A DNA stretch of 64,000 bases from Albimonas pacifica (GCF_900113695.1 NZ_FOQH01000008.1:248001-312000), one strand, 5' to 3'. Shown: positions 44,252 to 53,269, counted from the first letter of the stretch. Notes: generated by a model not told the origin, from the sequence alone. Translations and numbers: made by a program.

Positions 44252-45226
44252 TCAGAACCAGAGGCCGCGCTTGCTCAGGTCCATGTCCTTGTAGAGGCCC
44301 GCGACCTCCTCGCCGTAACCGTTCCAGATCACGGTGGGGGCCTCGTCGCCCGTGCCCAGCACGCGCTCCTGCGCCTGGGACCAGCGGGGATGCGAGAATT
44401 CGGGGTTCACGTTGGCCCAGAAGCCGTATTCCGAGCCCTGCAGCTCCTGCCAGAAGCCCATCGGCTGCTCCTCGACGAAGGAGATGCGGATCACGGACTT
44501 GGCGGACTTGAAGCCGTATTTCCACGGCAGGTGCAGGCGGATCGGCGCGCCGAACTGCTTGGGCAGGACCTTGCCGTAGGCGCCCGTGACCATGAAGGGC
44601 AGGGGGTTGAGCGCCTCCTCGATCGTCACGCCCTCGACATAGGGCCAGGGATACCAGGACTGGCGGATGCCGGGCATGGTCTTCTCGTCCGACAGCGTCT
44701 CGAAGCGCACGTATTTCGCGGCCGAGGTCGGCTCGGCCCATTTCACCAGCTCGGCCAGCGGGAAGCCGATCCAGGGCACCACCATCGACCAGGCCTCGAC
44801 GCAGCGGTGACGGTAGACGCGCTCCTGCACCGGCATCTTCGCCAGCAGGTCCTCGAGTCCGATCTCGCCGGCCCTGGCGGCGTGGCCCTCGATCTGCAGG
44901 GTCCAGGGGTCCGAGGGCAGCTTCTGGGCGGCGTCGGCGATGCCCTTGTGGGTGCCGAACTCGTAGAAGTTGTTGTAGCTGCCCGAGACCGCCTCGGGCG
45001 TGATCGCGCGGCCCGCGTCGGCATAGGCGGGATCGAGCGGGGGCGCGGGCGTCCAGGCCTCGCCGGCGGGACGGGCGGCGGCCGGGCGCGCGACGCCGAG
45101 GCCCGAAGCCGCCGCGACGCCCGCGAAGCCGAGCCCCGCCAGCACCGCGCGACGGTCGAGGAACACCCGCTCCGGCGTGACCTCGCGCTCCGGGATGTGC
45201 CAGGAGGGGCGGCGGTGGAAGTGCAT
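44252..45226 (-). CDS. msrP: protein-methionine-sulfoxide reductase, molybdenum catalytic subunit
   Basis: 324 residues. A Tat signal (DRRAVLAGLGFAGVAAASG, ~24-42) is followed by the YedY/MsrP oxidoreductase domain: NNFYEFGTHK, and RHRCVEAWSMVVPW with the molybdenum-ligating Cys142. GYGEEVAGLYKDMDL and DLSKRGLWF are typical C-terminal elements. It repairs oxidised methionines of periplasmic proteins with electrons from the membrane haem protein MsrQ. No msrQ gene is adjacent, which is unusual because the two are normally an operon. Confidence 0.93.
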   Translation of the reverse strand: MHFHRRPSWHIPEREVTPERVFLDRRAVLAGLGFAGVAAASGLGVARPAAARPAGEAWTPAPPLDPAYADAGRAITPEAVSGSYNNFYEFGTHKGIADAAQKLPSDPWTLQIEGHAARAGEIGLEDLLAKMPVQERVYRHRCVEAWSMVVPWIGFPLAELVKWAEPTSAAKYVRFETLSDEKTMPGIRQSWYPWPYVEGVTIEEALNPLPFMVTGAYGKVLPKQFGAPIRLHLPWKYGFKSAKSVIRISFVEEQPMGFWQELQGSEYGFWANVNPEFSHPRWSQAQERVLGTGDEAPTVIWNGYGEEVAGLYKDMDLSKRGLWF

Positions 45227-45357
45227 CTCGCGTCCTTTCGCAGGGGCCCGGGAACCGGGAGGGCCTGACCACAGGATAGGCGAGGGGGACCGTCGCGGCC
45301 AATCACGAGGCGTGGAAAGGCCGCGAGGGATTGTTTCAGCGCTGGGGGAGACGGGGG

Positions 45358-45384
45358 CGGAGGCGCCCTGCGGGCGGGCTTGGC
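45358..45384. repeat. 27-nt intergenic repeat, copy 2
   Basis: Differs at one base from 1377-1403. The shared core GGCGCCCTGCGGGC is at 45362-45375. It lies about 90 nt from the long palindrome, so the two may belong to one dispersed element. Confidence 0.5.
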
Positions 45385-45470
45385 GGGGGGCGCTTGCGGA
45401 AGGCTTGCAAGGGAGGGGGAAGGGGGGAGCCTCCGGCGGGCTCCTGACTCACCCAAGAACAAGACGCCCG

Positions 45471-45628
45471 CGCCTGTTCTCCGGATCCGTCCATCGCGTC
45501 CGATGCCTGAGCGACTCGCCCGCCCCGGTCAAGGACAAGCCGGCTTCGCCGGTCGCTGCGCGATCCTTGACCGGGGCGGGCGAGTCGCTCTGACGGCATC
45601 CGCGATGGACGGCTCCGGAGAACAGGCG
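45471..45628. repeat. long imperfect palindrome (two 65-nt arms)
   Basis: Arm 45471-45535 and arm 45564-45628 are inverted copies, near-identical apart from a few changes in the middle. Shared blocks include CGCCTGTTCTCCGGA, CCGTCCATCGCG and GCGACTCGCCCGCCCCGGTC, the last running on into AAGGA. The 28-nt centre contains a smaller hairpin (CCGG-CTTCG-CCGG). It is too long for an operator or ordinary terminator. It could be a miniature mobile element, a BIME-like element or a structured RNA. No flanking target duplication is obvious. Confidence 0.8.
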
Positions 45629-45670
45629 CTCCCGGGGGGCGCGTGGGGCCGGGGGCGCCTGGGGCGGGCG

Positions 45671-46525
45671 TCAGGAGACGAAGTCGGCGTCGGGGATGCC
45701 CTGAAGGCTCAGGAGGGCGGTGAGGTCGGAGACGGCCAGCACCGCGCCGGCGCGGGCGGCGAGCGCGGGCTTGGCGTGGTAGGCGACGCCCAGGCCCGCG
45801 GCCTCGACCATCGCGAGGTCGTTGGCGCCGTCGCCCACCGCCAGCGCCGCCTCGGGGCCGAAACCGCCCTCGGCGCAGTAGCGGCGCAGCGCGTCGAGCT
45901 TGGCCTGGCGGCCGAGGATCGGCTCGCCGGGCTCCCCGGTCAGGCGGCCGCCCTCCTCCAGCAGGGTGTTGGCCTGGGCGTGCCGGAAGCCCGCCGCCTG
46001 CGCCACCCGGTCGGCGAACCAGGTGAAGCCGCCGGAGACCAGGGCCGTCACGGCGCCGCGGGCGTTCATCGTCTGCACCAGGGTGCGCGCGCCGGGGTTG
46101 AGGGTGATGCGCTCGCGCCAGACCGTCTCCAGCGCCTCGACCGGCAGGCCGCGCAGCAGGCGGACGCGGGCGCGCAGCGCGCCCTCGAAGTCGAGCTCGC
46201 CCTGCATGGCGCGCTCGGTGATCTCCTTCACCCGCTCGCCGACGCCGGCGACGTCGGCGATCTCGTCGATGCACTCGACGGGGATGATGGTGCTGTCCAT
46301 GTCGGCGATCAGCAGGCGCTTGGCGCGGTCCGCTTTGGCCACCAGGTTCACGTCGACCGCGCCGCCAAGCGCCGCGTGCAGCTCGGCCGCCATGCCCGCG
46401 GTGCCCGCGACGTCGGCGGCCTTCGGGCCCAGCCGGCGCGGGGCCGCGGCGCAGATCTTCTCGGCCTCGGCGAGGAAGGCGTCGGGCACGCCCTCCTGCG
46501 CGGTCAGCACCACCACGTGGGTCAT
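45671..46525 (-). CDS. serB: phosphoserine phosphatase
   Basis: 284 residues. A short N-terminal ACT-like half (~1-65) precedes the HAD domain: DMDST (D75, D77) nucleophile motif, VSGGFTWF (motif II), LGRQAKLDALRR with the motif III lysine and AVGDGANDLAMVEAAGLGVAYHAKP (motif IV). It performs the last step of serine synthesis. The ATG used (MTHVVVLTA) is where the domain begins. Located downstream of aroF on the same strand, with an intrinsic terminator between them. Confidence 0.94.
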   Translation of the reverse strand: MTHVVVLTAQEGVPDAFLAEAEKICAAAPRRLGPKAADVAGTAGMAAELHAALGGAVDVNLVAKADRAKRLLIADMDSTIIPVECIDEIADVAGVGERVKEITERAMQGELDFEGALRARVRLLRGLPVEALETVWRERITLNPGARTLVQTMNARGAVTALVSGGFTWFADRVAQAAGFRHAQANTLLEEGGRLTGEPGEPILGRQAKLDALRRYCAEGGFGPEAALAVGDGANDLAMVEAAGLGVAYHAKPALAARAGAVLAVSDLTALLSLQGIPDADFVS

Positions 46526-46536
46526 TCGCAGCTCCT

Positions 46537-46577
46537 GAACGGAAACGCCCGGACGGCCGCGAGGGGCCGTCCGGGCG
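46537..46577 (-). terminator. intrinsic terminator between aroF and serB
   Basis: 13-bp stem (CGCCCGGACGGCC, 46546-46558; complement 46565-46577), followed on the minus strand by TTTCCGTTC. Ends the aroF transcript; it starts 38 nt after the aroF stop. Its left side also borders the serB leader (start 46525), so partial readthrough could feed serB. Confidence 0.8.
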
Positions 46578-46614
46578 GAGGGGCAGGGGGCGCGCACGCC
46601 CCCGCCGGCAGCTC

Positions 46615-47997
46615 TCAGCTGGCGGCGGCCAGGGTCACCCGGCGCTCGCGCTCCAGCTCCTCGGCGAGCAGGAAGGCCAGCTCCAGCGCCTGGGCCGCGT
46701 TGAGGCGCGGGTCGCAGGCGGTGTGGTAGCGCGAGTGCAGGTCCTCGTCCGTCACGTCATGCAGGCCGCCGGTGCACTCGGTCACGTTCTTGCCGGTCAT
46801 CTCGAAATGCACGCCGCCGGCGTGGACGCCCTCGGCCTTGCAGATCTCGAAGAACTCCGTGACCTCCTGCTGCACCCGCTCGAACGGCCGGGTCTTGTAG
46901 CCCGAGGCCGACTTGATCGTGTTGCCGTGCATCGGATCGCAGGACCAGACCACCTTGCGCCCCGCCCGCTCCACCGCGCGGATCAGGCCGGGCAGGTGGT
47001 CGCCCACCTTGCCCGCGCCGAAGCGGTTGATCAGCGTCAGCCGGCCCGGAACGTTGTTGGGGTTGAGCAGGTCGATCAGCCGCAGCAGCCCGTCGGGCGT
47101 CAGCGAGGGGCCGCACTTCAGCCCGATCGGGTTGATCACGCCGCGGCAGAACTCGACATGCGCGCCGTCCGGCTGGCGGGTGCGGTCGCCGATCCAGATC
47201 ATGTGGCCCGAGCCGGCCACATACTGGCCGGTGATCGAGTCCTGGCGGCACAGCGCCTCCTCGTAGGGCAGCAGCAGCGCCTCGTGCGAGGTCCAGAAGT
47301 CCACCCGCTGCAGCTTCTCCTCCGTCGCCCGGTCGATCCCGGCGGCGGTCATGAAATCGAGGGCGCTGGAGATCCGCTCCGCCAGCGCCGCATAACGCTC
47401 CGACCCCGGCGTCCCGCTGGCGAAGCCCAGATTCCAGGCGTGCACGCGGTGGATGTCCGCGAAGCCGCCCTGGGAGAAGGCGCGCAGCAGGTTCAGGGTG
47501 GCGGCCGACTGCAGGTAGGCCTGCTTCATCCGCTCGGGGTCCGGCTCGCGGGCCTCGGGGGTGAAGTCGAAGCCGTTGATGATGTCGCCGCGGTAGGAGG
47601 GCAGCTCCACCCCGTCGATCTTCTCGACGTCCGAGGAGCGCGGCTTGGCGAACTGGCCGGCCATGCGGCCCACCTTCACCACCGGCATCGAGGCGCCGAA
47701 GGTCAGCACGACGGCCATCTGCAGCAGCACCCGGAAGGTGTCGCGGATGTTGTCGGCGCCGAACTCGGCGAAGCTCTCGGCGCAGTCGCCGCCCTGGAGC
47801 AGAAAGGCCCGCCCCTCCGCCACCTCGCCCAGGCGTGCGGTCAGGGCGCGGGCCTCGCCCGCGAACACCAGGGGGGGATACGAGGCGAGCTGCGAATAGG
47901 CGGCGTCCAGAGCGGCCGCGTCGCGATAGACGGGCATCTGCAGGGCTTCGTGGTTGCGCCAGCTGCGCTTGGTCCAGGCCTCGGTCATCTTGCTCAT
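46615..47997 (-). CDS. aroF: 3-deoxy-7-phosphoheptulonate synthase, class II
   Basis: 460 residues, plant/microbial class II DAHP synthase. [17 protein letters not shown] at the start, then [86 protein letters not shown] and [16 protein letters not shown] are all signature blocks, including metal ligands Cys (GGDC), His (PMHGN) and Glu (FEMTG). First step of the shikimate pathway. The start at 47997 (MSKMTEAW) is typical. Members of this class are found in alphaproteobacteria, in addition to plants and actinobacteria. Confidence 0.95.
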   Translation of the reverse strand: MSKMTEAWTKRSWRNHEALQMPVYRDAAALDAAYSQLASYPPLVFAGEARALTARLGEVAEGRAFLLQGGDCAESFAEFGADNIRDTFRVLLQMAVVLTFGASMPVVKVGRMAGQFAKPRSSDVEKIDGVELPSYRGDIINGFDFTPEAREPDPERMKQAYLQSAATLNLLRAFSQGGFADIHRVHAWNLGFASGTPGSERYAALAERISSALDFMTAAGIDRATEEKLQRVDFWTSHEALLLPYEEALCRQDSITGQYVAGSGHMIWIGDRTRQPDGAHVEFCRGVINPIGLKCGPSLTPDGLLRLIDLLNPNNVPGRLTLINRFGAGKVGDHLPGLIRAVERAGRKVVWSCDPMHGNTIKSASGYKTRPFERVQQEVTEFFEICKAEGVHAGGVHFEMTGKNVTECTGGLHDVTDEDLHSRYHTACDPRLNAAQALELAFLLAEELERERRVTLAAAS

Positions 47998-48262
47998 CCC
48001 CGGGTCGGGTTTTCGTCAGGGCGCCCCCTGTAGCCGAGAACCCCCCTCTTTCCAAGCCGCGACAGTACGGAAAGGGGGTGAAAGCGGGCGTTTTTGCGGC
48101 GCGGCACGGCATTCGGGCCGCAGGCGCGGGGGCGGCGGCGGCGCCGCCCGACGGCCCGAACGCGCCTTTTGCGATGCAGCAGGACATCCTGCCGCGCTGC
48201 ACAATCGTCCCGGCGCCTTAGCTTGTCTGGACCGTTCAGCAGCCGCAGCCGGGAGACCGCGC

Positions 48263-49450
48263 ATGGAGGAGCTCGAACCCGCCGAGACGGTGAAGGAGGT
48301 CGTCGGCAGTCTCGACGCGCTGACCGCCCCTGCGCGGGAGTTCGTGGCCGGCATCCCCGCGCTGATGATCGGGGCCAGCGCCATGGTGGTCGGGGTGCTG
48401 GTGTGCCTCGCGCTCCACTGGCTGCTGCGCCGGGCGCTGCTGCGCGCCACCCGCGGGGCCGAGGGCGGCTTCGTCCACGAGGTGGTGCGGCGCACCGGCG
48501 GGCTCGGCCGGCTGGCTTCGGTGCTGGTGGGCATGATCGTGACCCTGCCGGCGACGACCCTGCCATACGAGTGGGTCTCGCTGATCCGCCACGCGATCTC
48601 GATCATGCTGATCGTGCTGGTGGCCTGGGCGCTGATGTCGACCGTCTCCCACACCGCCGACCGCTCCCTGCGCCGCTGGATGGGCGCGGACGAGGAGAAC
48701 GTCGAGGCGCGCAAGAACCGCACCCAGATCCGGGTCTTCCGGCAGGTGATCAACATCATGGTGTTCACCATCGCCGCCGGCGCCTGCCTGCTGACCTTCG
48801 ACGGGGTGCGCGAATACGGGGCCGGGCTCTTCGCCTCGGCCGGCGTCGCGGGGATCGTGGCGGCGGTCGCCGCGCGCCCGGTGCTCGCCAACATCTTCGC
48901 GGGGCTCCAGATCGCCATCACCCAGCCGATGCGCATCGACGACGTGGTCATCGTCGAGGGCGAGTGGGGCTGGATCGAGGAGATCACCGCCACCTACGTG
49001 GTGGTGCGCATCTGGGACTGGCGCCGGCTGGTGCTGCCGATCTCCTACTTCATCGAGAAGCCGTTCGAGAACTGGACGCGCGAGAGCGGGGCGATCATCG
49101 GCTCGGTGATCCTGCACGTCGACTACGCCGCCCCCTTCGAGGCGCTGCGCGAGAAGTTCGACGAGGTGGTGCGCGCCTCCGCCTGGTGGGACGGGCAGGT
49201 CTCGGTCTTCCAGGTGATCGGGGCGACCGAGCGCACGGTGGAGGTGCGCGCGCTGATGTCCGCCCGCTCCTCGCCGCGCGCCTGGGAGCTGCGCTGCGAG
49301 GTGCGCGAGAAGGTCCTGCTGTGGCTGCGCGAGACCCACCCCGAGGCGCTGCCCCGCGACCGCGGCGACCTGCGCCTGCAGCCCGATCCGGGCCGCGAGG
49401 TGCAGGACGGCCCCGGCCCGCTCTCCCGACGCCCGGAGGCGGCGGAGTAG
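48263..49450 (+). CDS. small-conductance mechanosensitive channel family protein (MscS-like)
   Basis: 395 residues. Three or four membrane helices (~32-55, ~85-110, ~115-135, ~170-190) lead into the pore-lining helix GAGLFASAGVAGIVAAVAARPVLANIFAGLQIAITQPMRIDD. The cytosolic beta domain continues VIVEGEWGWIEEITATYVVVRIWDWRRLVLPISYFIEKPFENWTR, the MscS core pattern. It opens under membrane tension to release solutes in hypo-osmotic shock, complementing the betaine-making genes elsewhere in the window. The extended C-terminus is charged and Pro-rich. Confidence 0.92.
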   Translation: MEELEPAETVKEVVGSLDALTAPAREFVAGIPALMIGASAMVVGVLVCLALHWLLRRALLRATRGAEGGFVHEVVRRTGGLGRLASVLVGMIVTLPATTLPYEWVSLIRHAISIMLIVLVAWALMSTVSHTADRSLRRWMGADEENVEARKNRTQIRVFRQVINIMVFTIAAGACLLTFDGVREYGAGLFASAGVAGIVAAVAARPVLANIFAGLQIAITQPMRIDDVVIVEGEWGWIEEITATYVVVRIWDWRRLVLPISYFIEKPFENWTRESGAIIGSVILHVDYAAPFEALREKFDEVVRASAWWDGQVSVFQVIGATERTVEVRALMSARSSPRAWELRCEVREKVLLWLRETHPEALPRDRGDLRLQPDPGREVQDGPGPLSRRPEAAE

Positions 49451-49638
49451 CGCTCGCTCCGCAGCCCGCCGACCCCTCCGCAGAGTGGATTCGCCTTCCA
49501 TTTCGGCCGCTTGCCCTTGCGTCCTGCGAGTCGGGAATTTATCCGCATGAATGAGGGAAGCCGGGTCCGCCGCACGGGGGCGGGCCTCTGCGTCGGGATC
49601 CGCCCGGCGCCGGCGATCCCGTGAAGGGGGGGAATGCC

Positions 49639-51441
49639 ATGCGACGCGTCTCGACGGCCGTCTTCGCGCTTCTGGCCGGTCTGGTGCTGGCGGGCTGCGA
49701 CCCGGAGATCAAGATCTACCGGGTCCACGACGACATGTACGAGACGGTGCGGGAGCCCTTCGACGCCTCCACCGCCAAGGACGCCCGCCCCGGGGACCGC
49801 TTCGTCAAGAGCCGCTTCGGCGTGGTGCTCGACGCGCCCGACAAGCCCCAGCGCGGGGCGCGGCTGCGCTACCCCTCCGACCTCCATGCCTTCGAGGCCG
49901 CCCGCCGCGTGCGCATGGAGGGCGACGTGCCGGTCTACCGGCTGGAGTTCATTCCCTGGAACATGCCGCCGAGCGTGCTCGAGAGCTGGGGCGGCCTCGC
50001 GCGGATGACGATCGACGGCTTCCACTACTACGCGCCGATGCCCGAGGACCGGCGCCTGCGCGACGACGGGCTGCTGGTCACCGACTGGGTGTTCTGCCCC
50101 GCCTGCGCCGGGCGAGGCCTCGACGGCGCCCGGGGCACGAGCGCGGCGTCCGACAGGGCGCGGGCCGCTTTCGCGGTCGAGGGCGAGCCCGATTTCAAGC
50201 GCGTCCGCCTGATCTTCGGGGCGGAGGAGCCCGACCTGCTCTATTTCTCGACCGGCGAGACGGCCCTGCGCGAGGCCCGGCGCATGGCCGCGGGCGAGCG
50301 GCTCGAGGTCGCGCGCCTCGCCGAGCCGCGCCGCGAGTACTTCCGGCTGCGCCGGGAGTACCGGCCCTCCCGGCCCGTCTCGCGGCTGAACGAGGTCTGC
50401 GAGGACTACCTGATGGCGAGTTCGGAGTGGCGCAAGGTGTTCCGGGGCGGCGACGACTACGTTGCGGCGCTGGCCCGCCTCCAGCGCCGCATGCCGCGGC
50501 TGCTGGACTGCGCCGAGGCCGAGCTCGCGCGGATCGACTGGGCGACGCGCGGCGACGAGCTGGCCCGCATCGCCGGGACGGAACGCGCGCTCGCCGAGGC
50601 GGGCGAGATCCCCGCCGCCGAGCGCTTCGAGGTCCGCTCGCTGCGCGAGGAGATCGAAAACGTCGAGACGTGGTACGAACGGCAGCGGTCGGAATATCTC
50701 TACGCGGCGAACCACCTGCCCCAGCTCATCCAGGACGAGCGCGACGTGGCCCGCCACCGCGCCCGGCAGCAGGCCGCCGCCGACGCCGCCTGGGCGCGGC
50801 TCGCGGCCGACCCGCTGGGCGACTGGCGCAGGCGCACGCAGGCGCAGATGGCCGACATGGCGGACTTCAACAGCCGGGTGCAGGGCATGGTCGACCGCCC
50901 GCCGCGGACCCTGCCCTCGACCGTCCCCTCGGCCCCCTCGACCCAGGACCGGGCCGACGCCCGCCGCCGCGAGGCCGAGGCGAACCGCGCCGAGATGGAG
51001 ACCCGCGCCGCCATGGCCGAGGCCGAGGAACGCGCCCGGCAGGAGGAGGCGCAGGAACGGCAGCAGGCCGCCTCCGCCGCCCCGGACCCGGCCGGCGACG
51101 AGACGCCCGAGGCCCAACCCACCTGGACCGAGGCGCTCGCCGGCGAGGACGAGCCTCGCCGCGGCGGCATGGAGGGCTGCGTCGAGGTGATCGAGACCCG
51201 CAAGAGCACCGGATCCTCGGCGATGTCGTCCTGCTCCTACGACGAACCGGACCGCCCCTCGATGACCCTCGTCTACCAGAACAACTGCGGCTTCCCGGTG
51301 CATATCGAGACCCGCATCGCCATGGACACCGGCGGGTCGGACACCTGGACGGAGTACGGCGTCAAGCCGGGCCGCAGGCGCTCCACCGCGGACCTGTGCG
51401 GGCTGATCGCCTACGAGTTCTCCTACGAGGAGGAGGACTGA
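49639..51441 (+). CDS. large lipoprotein of unknown function
   Basis: 600 residues. Lipoprotein signal MRRVSTAVFALLAGLVLAGC (Cys20). The mature N-terminal ~300 residues form mixed alpha/beta segments (IKIYRVHDDMYETVREPFDAS, VYRLEFIPWNMPPSVLESW, DWVFCPACAGRG with a CxxC), followed by helical and coiled-coil regions with Arg/Glu/Ala repeats (~395-490), and a C-terminal ~90-residue domain with paired Cys (EGCVEVIE, MSSCSYDEP, YQNNCGF, DLCGLIAYEF) that looks like a small disulfide-bonded beta fold. ATG 49639 was chosen because AAGGGGGGA lies upstream; a GTG six codons earlier is less likely. No family recognised. Probably a periplasmic scaffold or envelope-stress protein. Confidence 0.8.
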   Translation: MRRVSTAVFALLAGLVLAGCDPEIKIYRVHDDMYETVREPFDASTAKDARPGDRFVKSRFGVVLDAPDKPQRGARLRYPSDLHAFEAARRVRMEGDVPVYRLEFIPWNMPPSVLESWGGLARMTIDGFHYYAPMPEDRRLRDDGLLVTDWVFCPACAGRGLDGARGTSAASDRARAAFAVEGEPDFKRVRLIFGAEEPDLLYFSTGETALREARRMAAGERLEVARLAEPRREYFRLRREYRPSRPVSRLNEVCEDYLMASSEWRKVFRGGDDYVAALARLQRRMPRLLDCAEAELARIDWATRGDELARIAGTERALAEAGEIPAAERFEVRSLREEIENVETWYERQRSEYLYAANHLPQLIQDERDVARHRARQQAAADAAWARLAADPLGDWRRRTQAQMADMADFNSRVQGMVDRPPRTLPSTVPSAPSTQDRADARRREAEANRAEMETRAAMAEAEERARQEEAQERQQAASAAPDPAGDETPEAQPTWTEALAGEDEPRRGGMEGCVEVIETRKSTGSSAMSSCSYDEPDRPSMTLVYQNNCGFPVHIETRIAMDTGGSDTWTEYGVKPGRRRSTADLCGLIAYEFSYEEED

Positions 51442-51702
51442 CCCGCGCCCGCCGCCGCCCGGGGGCCCGCGGCGGCGGCGGGGCAGGGCGCGGGGCCCCC
51501 GAGTCGGTCTCCCGCCCACGCCGCGAGGCGGGGGCGCGCAGGCCGGGCGGGCCGTGTCTTCGAGGTCGCGCGCACGCGCCGTCCAGTCGCTTTCGCCGCT
51601 CCATGCGCCCTTGCGGAAGCCAGGGCGCACGGCGCTCTTGCGCGCGGGTCCGATTTCGTTTGACTTCCGGTCCTTCGCTGGCGATTCCCGCTGGGAGACA
51701 CG

Positions 51703-52755
51703 ATGAACACGCGACCGGCATCCTCCCCCCAGGCGGGCTCCGCGGCTTCGGCCGTTCCGGGTCAGTTCGTCTTCGTCCTGCTCGACAATTTCTCCCTGAT
51801 CGCCTTCGCCTCGGCCATCGAGCCGCTGCGGCTGGCCAACCACGTCTCGGGGCGCGAGCTCTACCGCTGGCGGCTGCTGTCGGAGACGGGGGCGCCGGTC
51901 AACGCCTCGGCCGGGATCGAGGTCGCGGTGAACGGCCCGCTGGACGAGCTGCCGCGCGGATCGACGGCGGTGGTCTGCGGAGGCATCGACGTGGCGCGCG
52001 CCACCACCAAGGGCGTGCTGAACTGGCTGCGCCGCGAAAGCCGCAAGGGCGTGACCATGGGGGCGGTCTGCACCGGCGCCTATGCGCTGGCCCGCGCGGG
52101 GCTGCTGGACGGCAAGCGCTGCACCATCCACTGGGAGAACCAGGACGGCTTCACCGAGGATTTCCCGGACGTGGAGCTGTCGGACCAGATCTATGTGATC
52201 GACCGGGATTCGATGACCGCCGCCGGCGGGGCGGCCGCGGGCGACATGATGCTGCGCGTGGTCGCCAACGCCCACGGGCCCGACATCGCCGGCATGGTCG
52301 CCGACCAGATGGTCTACACCAACCTGCGCGGGGACGAGGATCACCAGCGCCTCTCGGTCCCCGCCCGCATCGGGGTGCGCCACCCCAAGCTCTCCCGCGT
52401 CATCGCCCTGATGCACGAGAACATCGAGGAGCCGGTCTCCGCCGCGCGCCTGGCCGAGAGCGTGGGCATGTCCACCCGCCAGCTCGAACGCCTGTTCCGC
52501 CGCTACCTCGACCGCTCGCCGAAGCGCTACTACCTCGAGCTGCGGCTGGAGAAGGCGCGCCGGCTGCTGCTGCAGACGGACATGTCGGTGATCAACGTGG
52601 CGCTCGCCTGCGGCTTCACCAGCCCCTCGCATTTCTCCAAGTGCTACCGCGCCCACTACAAGCGCACCCCCTACCGGGAGCGGGGCGTCTCCGGCCCCGG
52701 GCCCGCGCGCGACGAGGAGGCGGGCGACCTCGGCGAGGCGGATCTCGAGGAGTGA
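51703..52755 (+). CDS. GlxA-family transcriptional regulator (GbdR-like, DJ-1/PfpI plus AraC)
   Basis: 350 residues. The N-terminal DJ-1/PfpI domain (~20-200: FVFVLLDNFSLIAFASAIEPLRLAN, GAVCTGAYALARAGLLDGKRCTIHWE, DRDSMTAAGGAAAGDMML) is followed by two AraC helix-turn-helix motifs (EEPVSAARLAESVGMSTRQLERLFRRYL and MSVINVALACGFTSPSHFSKCYRAHY). The Cys in GAVCTGAY matches the nucleophile elbow of the fold, used as a ligand pocket. GbdR of Pseudomonas, of this family, senses glycine betaine and dimethylglycine and drives their catabolism; a similar role here would fit the choline genes at 12-21 kb, but is inference. Preceded by 261 nt without genes. Confidence 0.9.
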   Translation: MNTRPASSPQAGSAASAVPGQFVFVLLDNFSLIAFASAIEPLRLANHVSGRELYRWRLLSETGAPVNASAGIEVAVNGPLDELPRGSTAVVCGGIDVARATTKGVLNWLRRESRKGVTMGAVCTGAYALARAGLLDGKRCTIHWENQDGFTEDFPDVELSDQIYVIDRDSMTAAGGAAAGDMMLRVVANAHGPDIAGMVADQMVYTNLRGDEDHQRLSVPARIGVRHPKLSRVIALMHENIEEPVSAARLAESVGMSTRQLERLFRRYLDRSPKRYYLELRLEKARRLLLQTDMSVINVALACGFTSPSHFSKCYRAHYKRTPYRERGVSGPGPARDEEAGDLGEADLEE

Positions 52756-52775
52756 TCCGGCGCCCCCGTCTTGCG

Positions 52776-52797
52776 CGAGTTGACAGCTGTCAACTCG
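52776..52797. promoter_or_regulatory. perfect 22-bp palindrome, possible operator
   Basis: CGAGTTGACAG followed directly by its reverse complement, centred at 52786/52787. The half site TTGACA is set against TGTCAA. It lies in the short gap between the convergent regulator gene (ends 52755) and the GNAT gene (ends 52790) and overlaps the GNAT stop codon. There is no T-tract, so it is unlikely to be a plain terminator; its exact symmetry suggests a protein-binding site or a bidirectional RNA hairpin. Confidence 0.6.
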
Positions 52798-53269
52798 CCG
52801 GGGCGGGCGGCAGCGGCTTCTCGAAGAACACCCGCTCGAACCCGTTCTCGGTCCGCCGCCCGGTCTCGACGTAGCCGAGGCGCGGGTAGAGGGCGAGGTT
52901 CTCGACCATGCTGGCGTTGGTGTAGAGGCGCACGCAGGGCAGGCCCCGGCTGCGGGCCTCGTCCTCGGCGAAGGCGATCAGCGCGCGGCCCAGCCCCGCG
53001 CCCTGCGCGGCGGGAGAGACCGCCACCGTCTCGAGGTGGAAGGAGGGGTCCTCCGCCGGGCCGTCCGCATAGGCCACCAGCAGCCCCAGCAGGCCGTCGG
53101 GCCCATCCGCCGCCCAGCAGCGGCCGGCGGCGATGTCGGCGGGGAAATCCTGCGCCATCGGCGCGGGCTCGCGGCCCATTCGCGGGACGTAGAGGGCGAA
53201 GCTCTCGCGGACCAGCGCGCTCAGAGCGGGGGCGTCGGCGGGCCGGGCGGGGCGGATCGCGAGTGGCAT
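52790..53269 (-). CDS. GNAT-family N-acetyltransferase
   Basis: 159 residues, one GNAT domain: LAIRPARPADAPALSALVRESFALY, then FHLETVAVSPAAQGAGLGRALIAFAEDEARSRGLPCVRLYTN (acetyl-CoA loop Q-G-A-G-L-G-R-A) and MVENLALYPRLGYVETGR. Acceptor unknown. The gene is convergent with the GlxA-type regulator and precedes fumC on the same strand, with a 106-nt gap that holds a terminator. Confidence 0.88.
   Translation of the reverse strand: MPLAIRPARPADAPALSALVRESFALYVPRMGREPAPMAQDFPADIAAGRCWAADGPDGLLGLLVAYADGPAEDPSFHLETVAVSPAAQGAGLGRALIAFAEDEARSRGLPCVRLYTNASMVENLALYPRLGYVETGRRTENGFERVFFEKPLPPAPAS

Larger units (their letters stand above)
45227..45670. other. intergenic region between serB and msrP
   Basis: 444 nt between two minus-strand genes. 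It holds a 27-nt repeat copy (45358-45384) and a very long palindrome (45471-45628). No gene seen; a chain of open frames through the palindrome has no codon-use or RBS support. Confidence 0.5.

Noticed and set aside
43853-45268. A long plus-strand open frame through the LysR-msrP gap
   Set aside because: It crosses the strong terminator and is antisense to msrP; there is no signal, domain or RBS.
45400-45670. A short protein gene through the long palindrome
   Set aside because: Open frames on both strands simply mirror the inverted repeat; no RBS, and the peptides match only each other.
49123-52656. A 1177-codon open frame on the minus strand
   Set aside because: It runs opposite the MscS, lipoprotein and GlxA regulator genes and has no recognisable domain or RBS.
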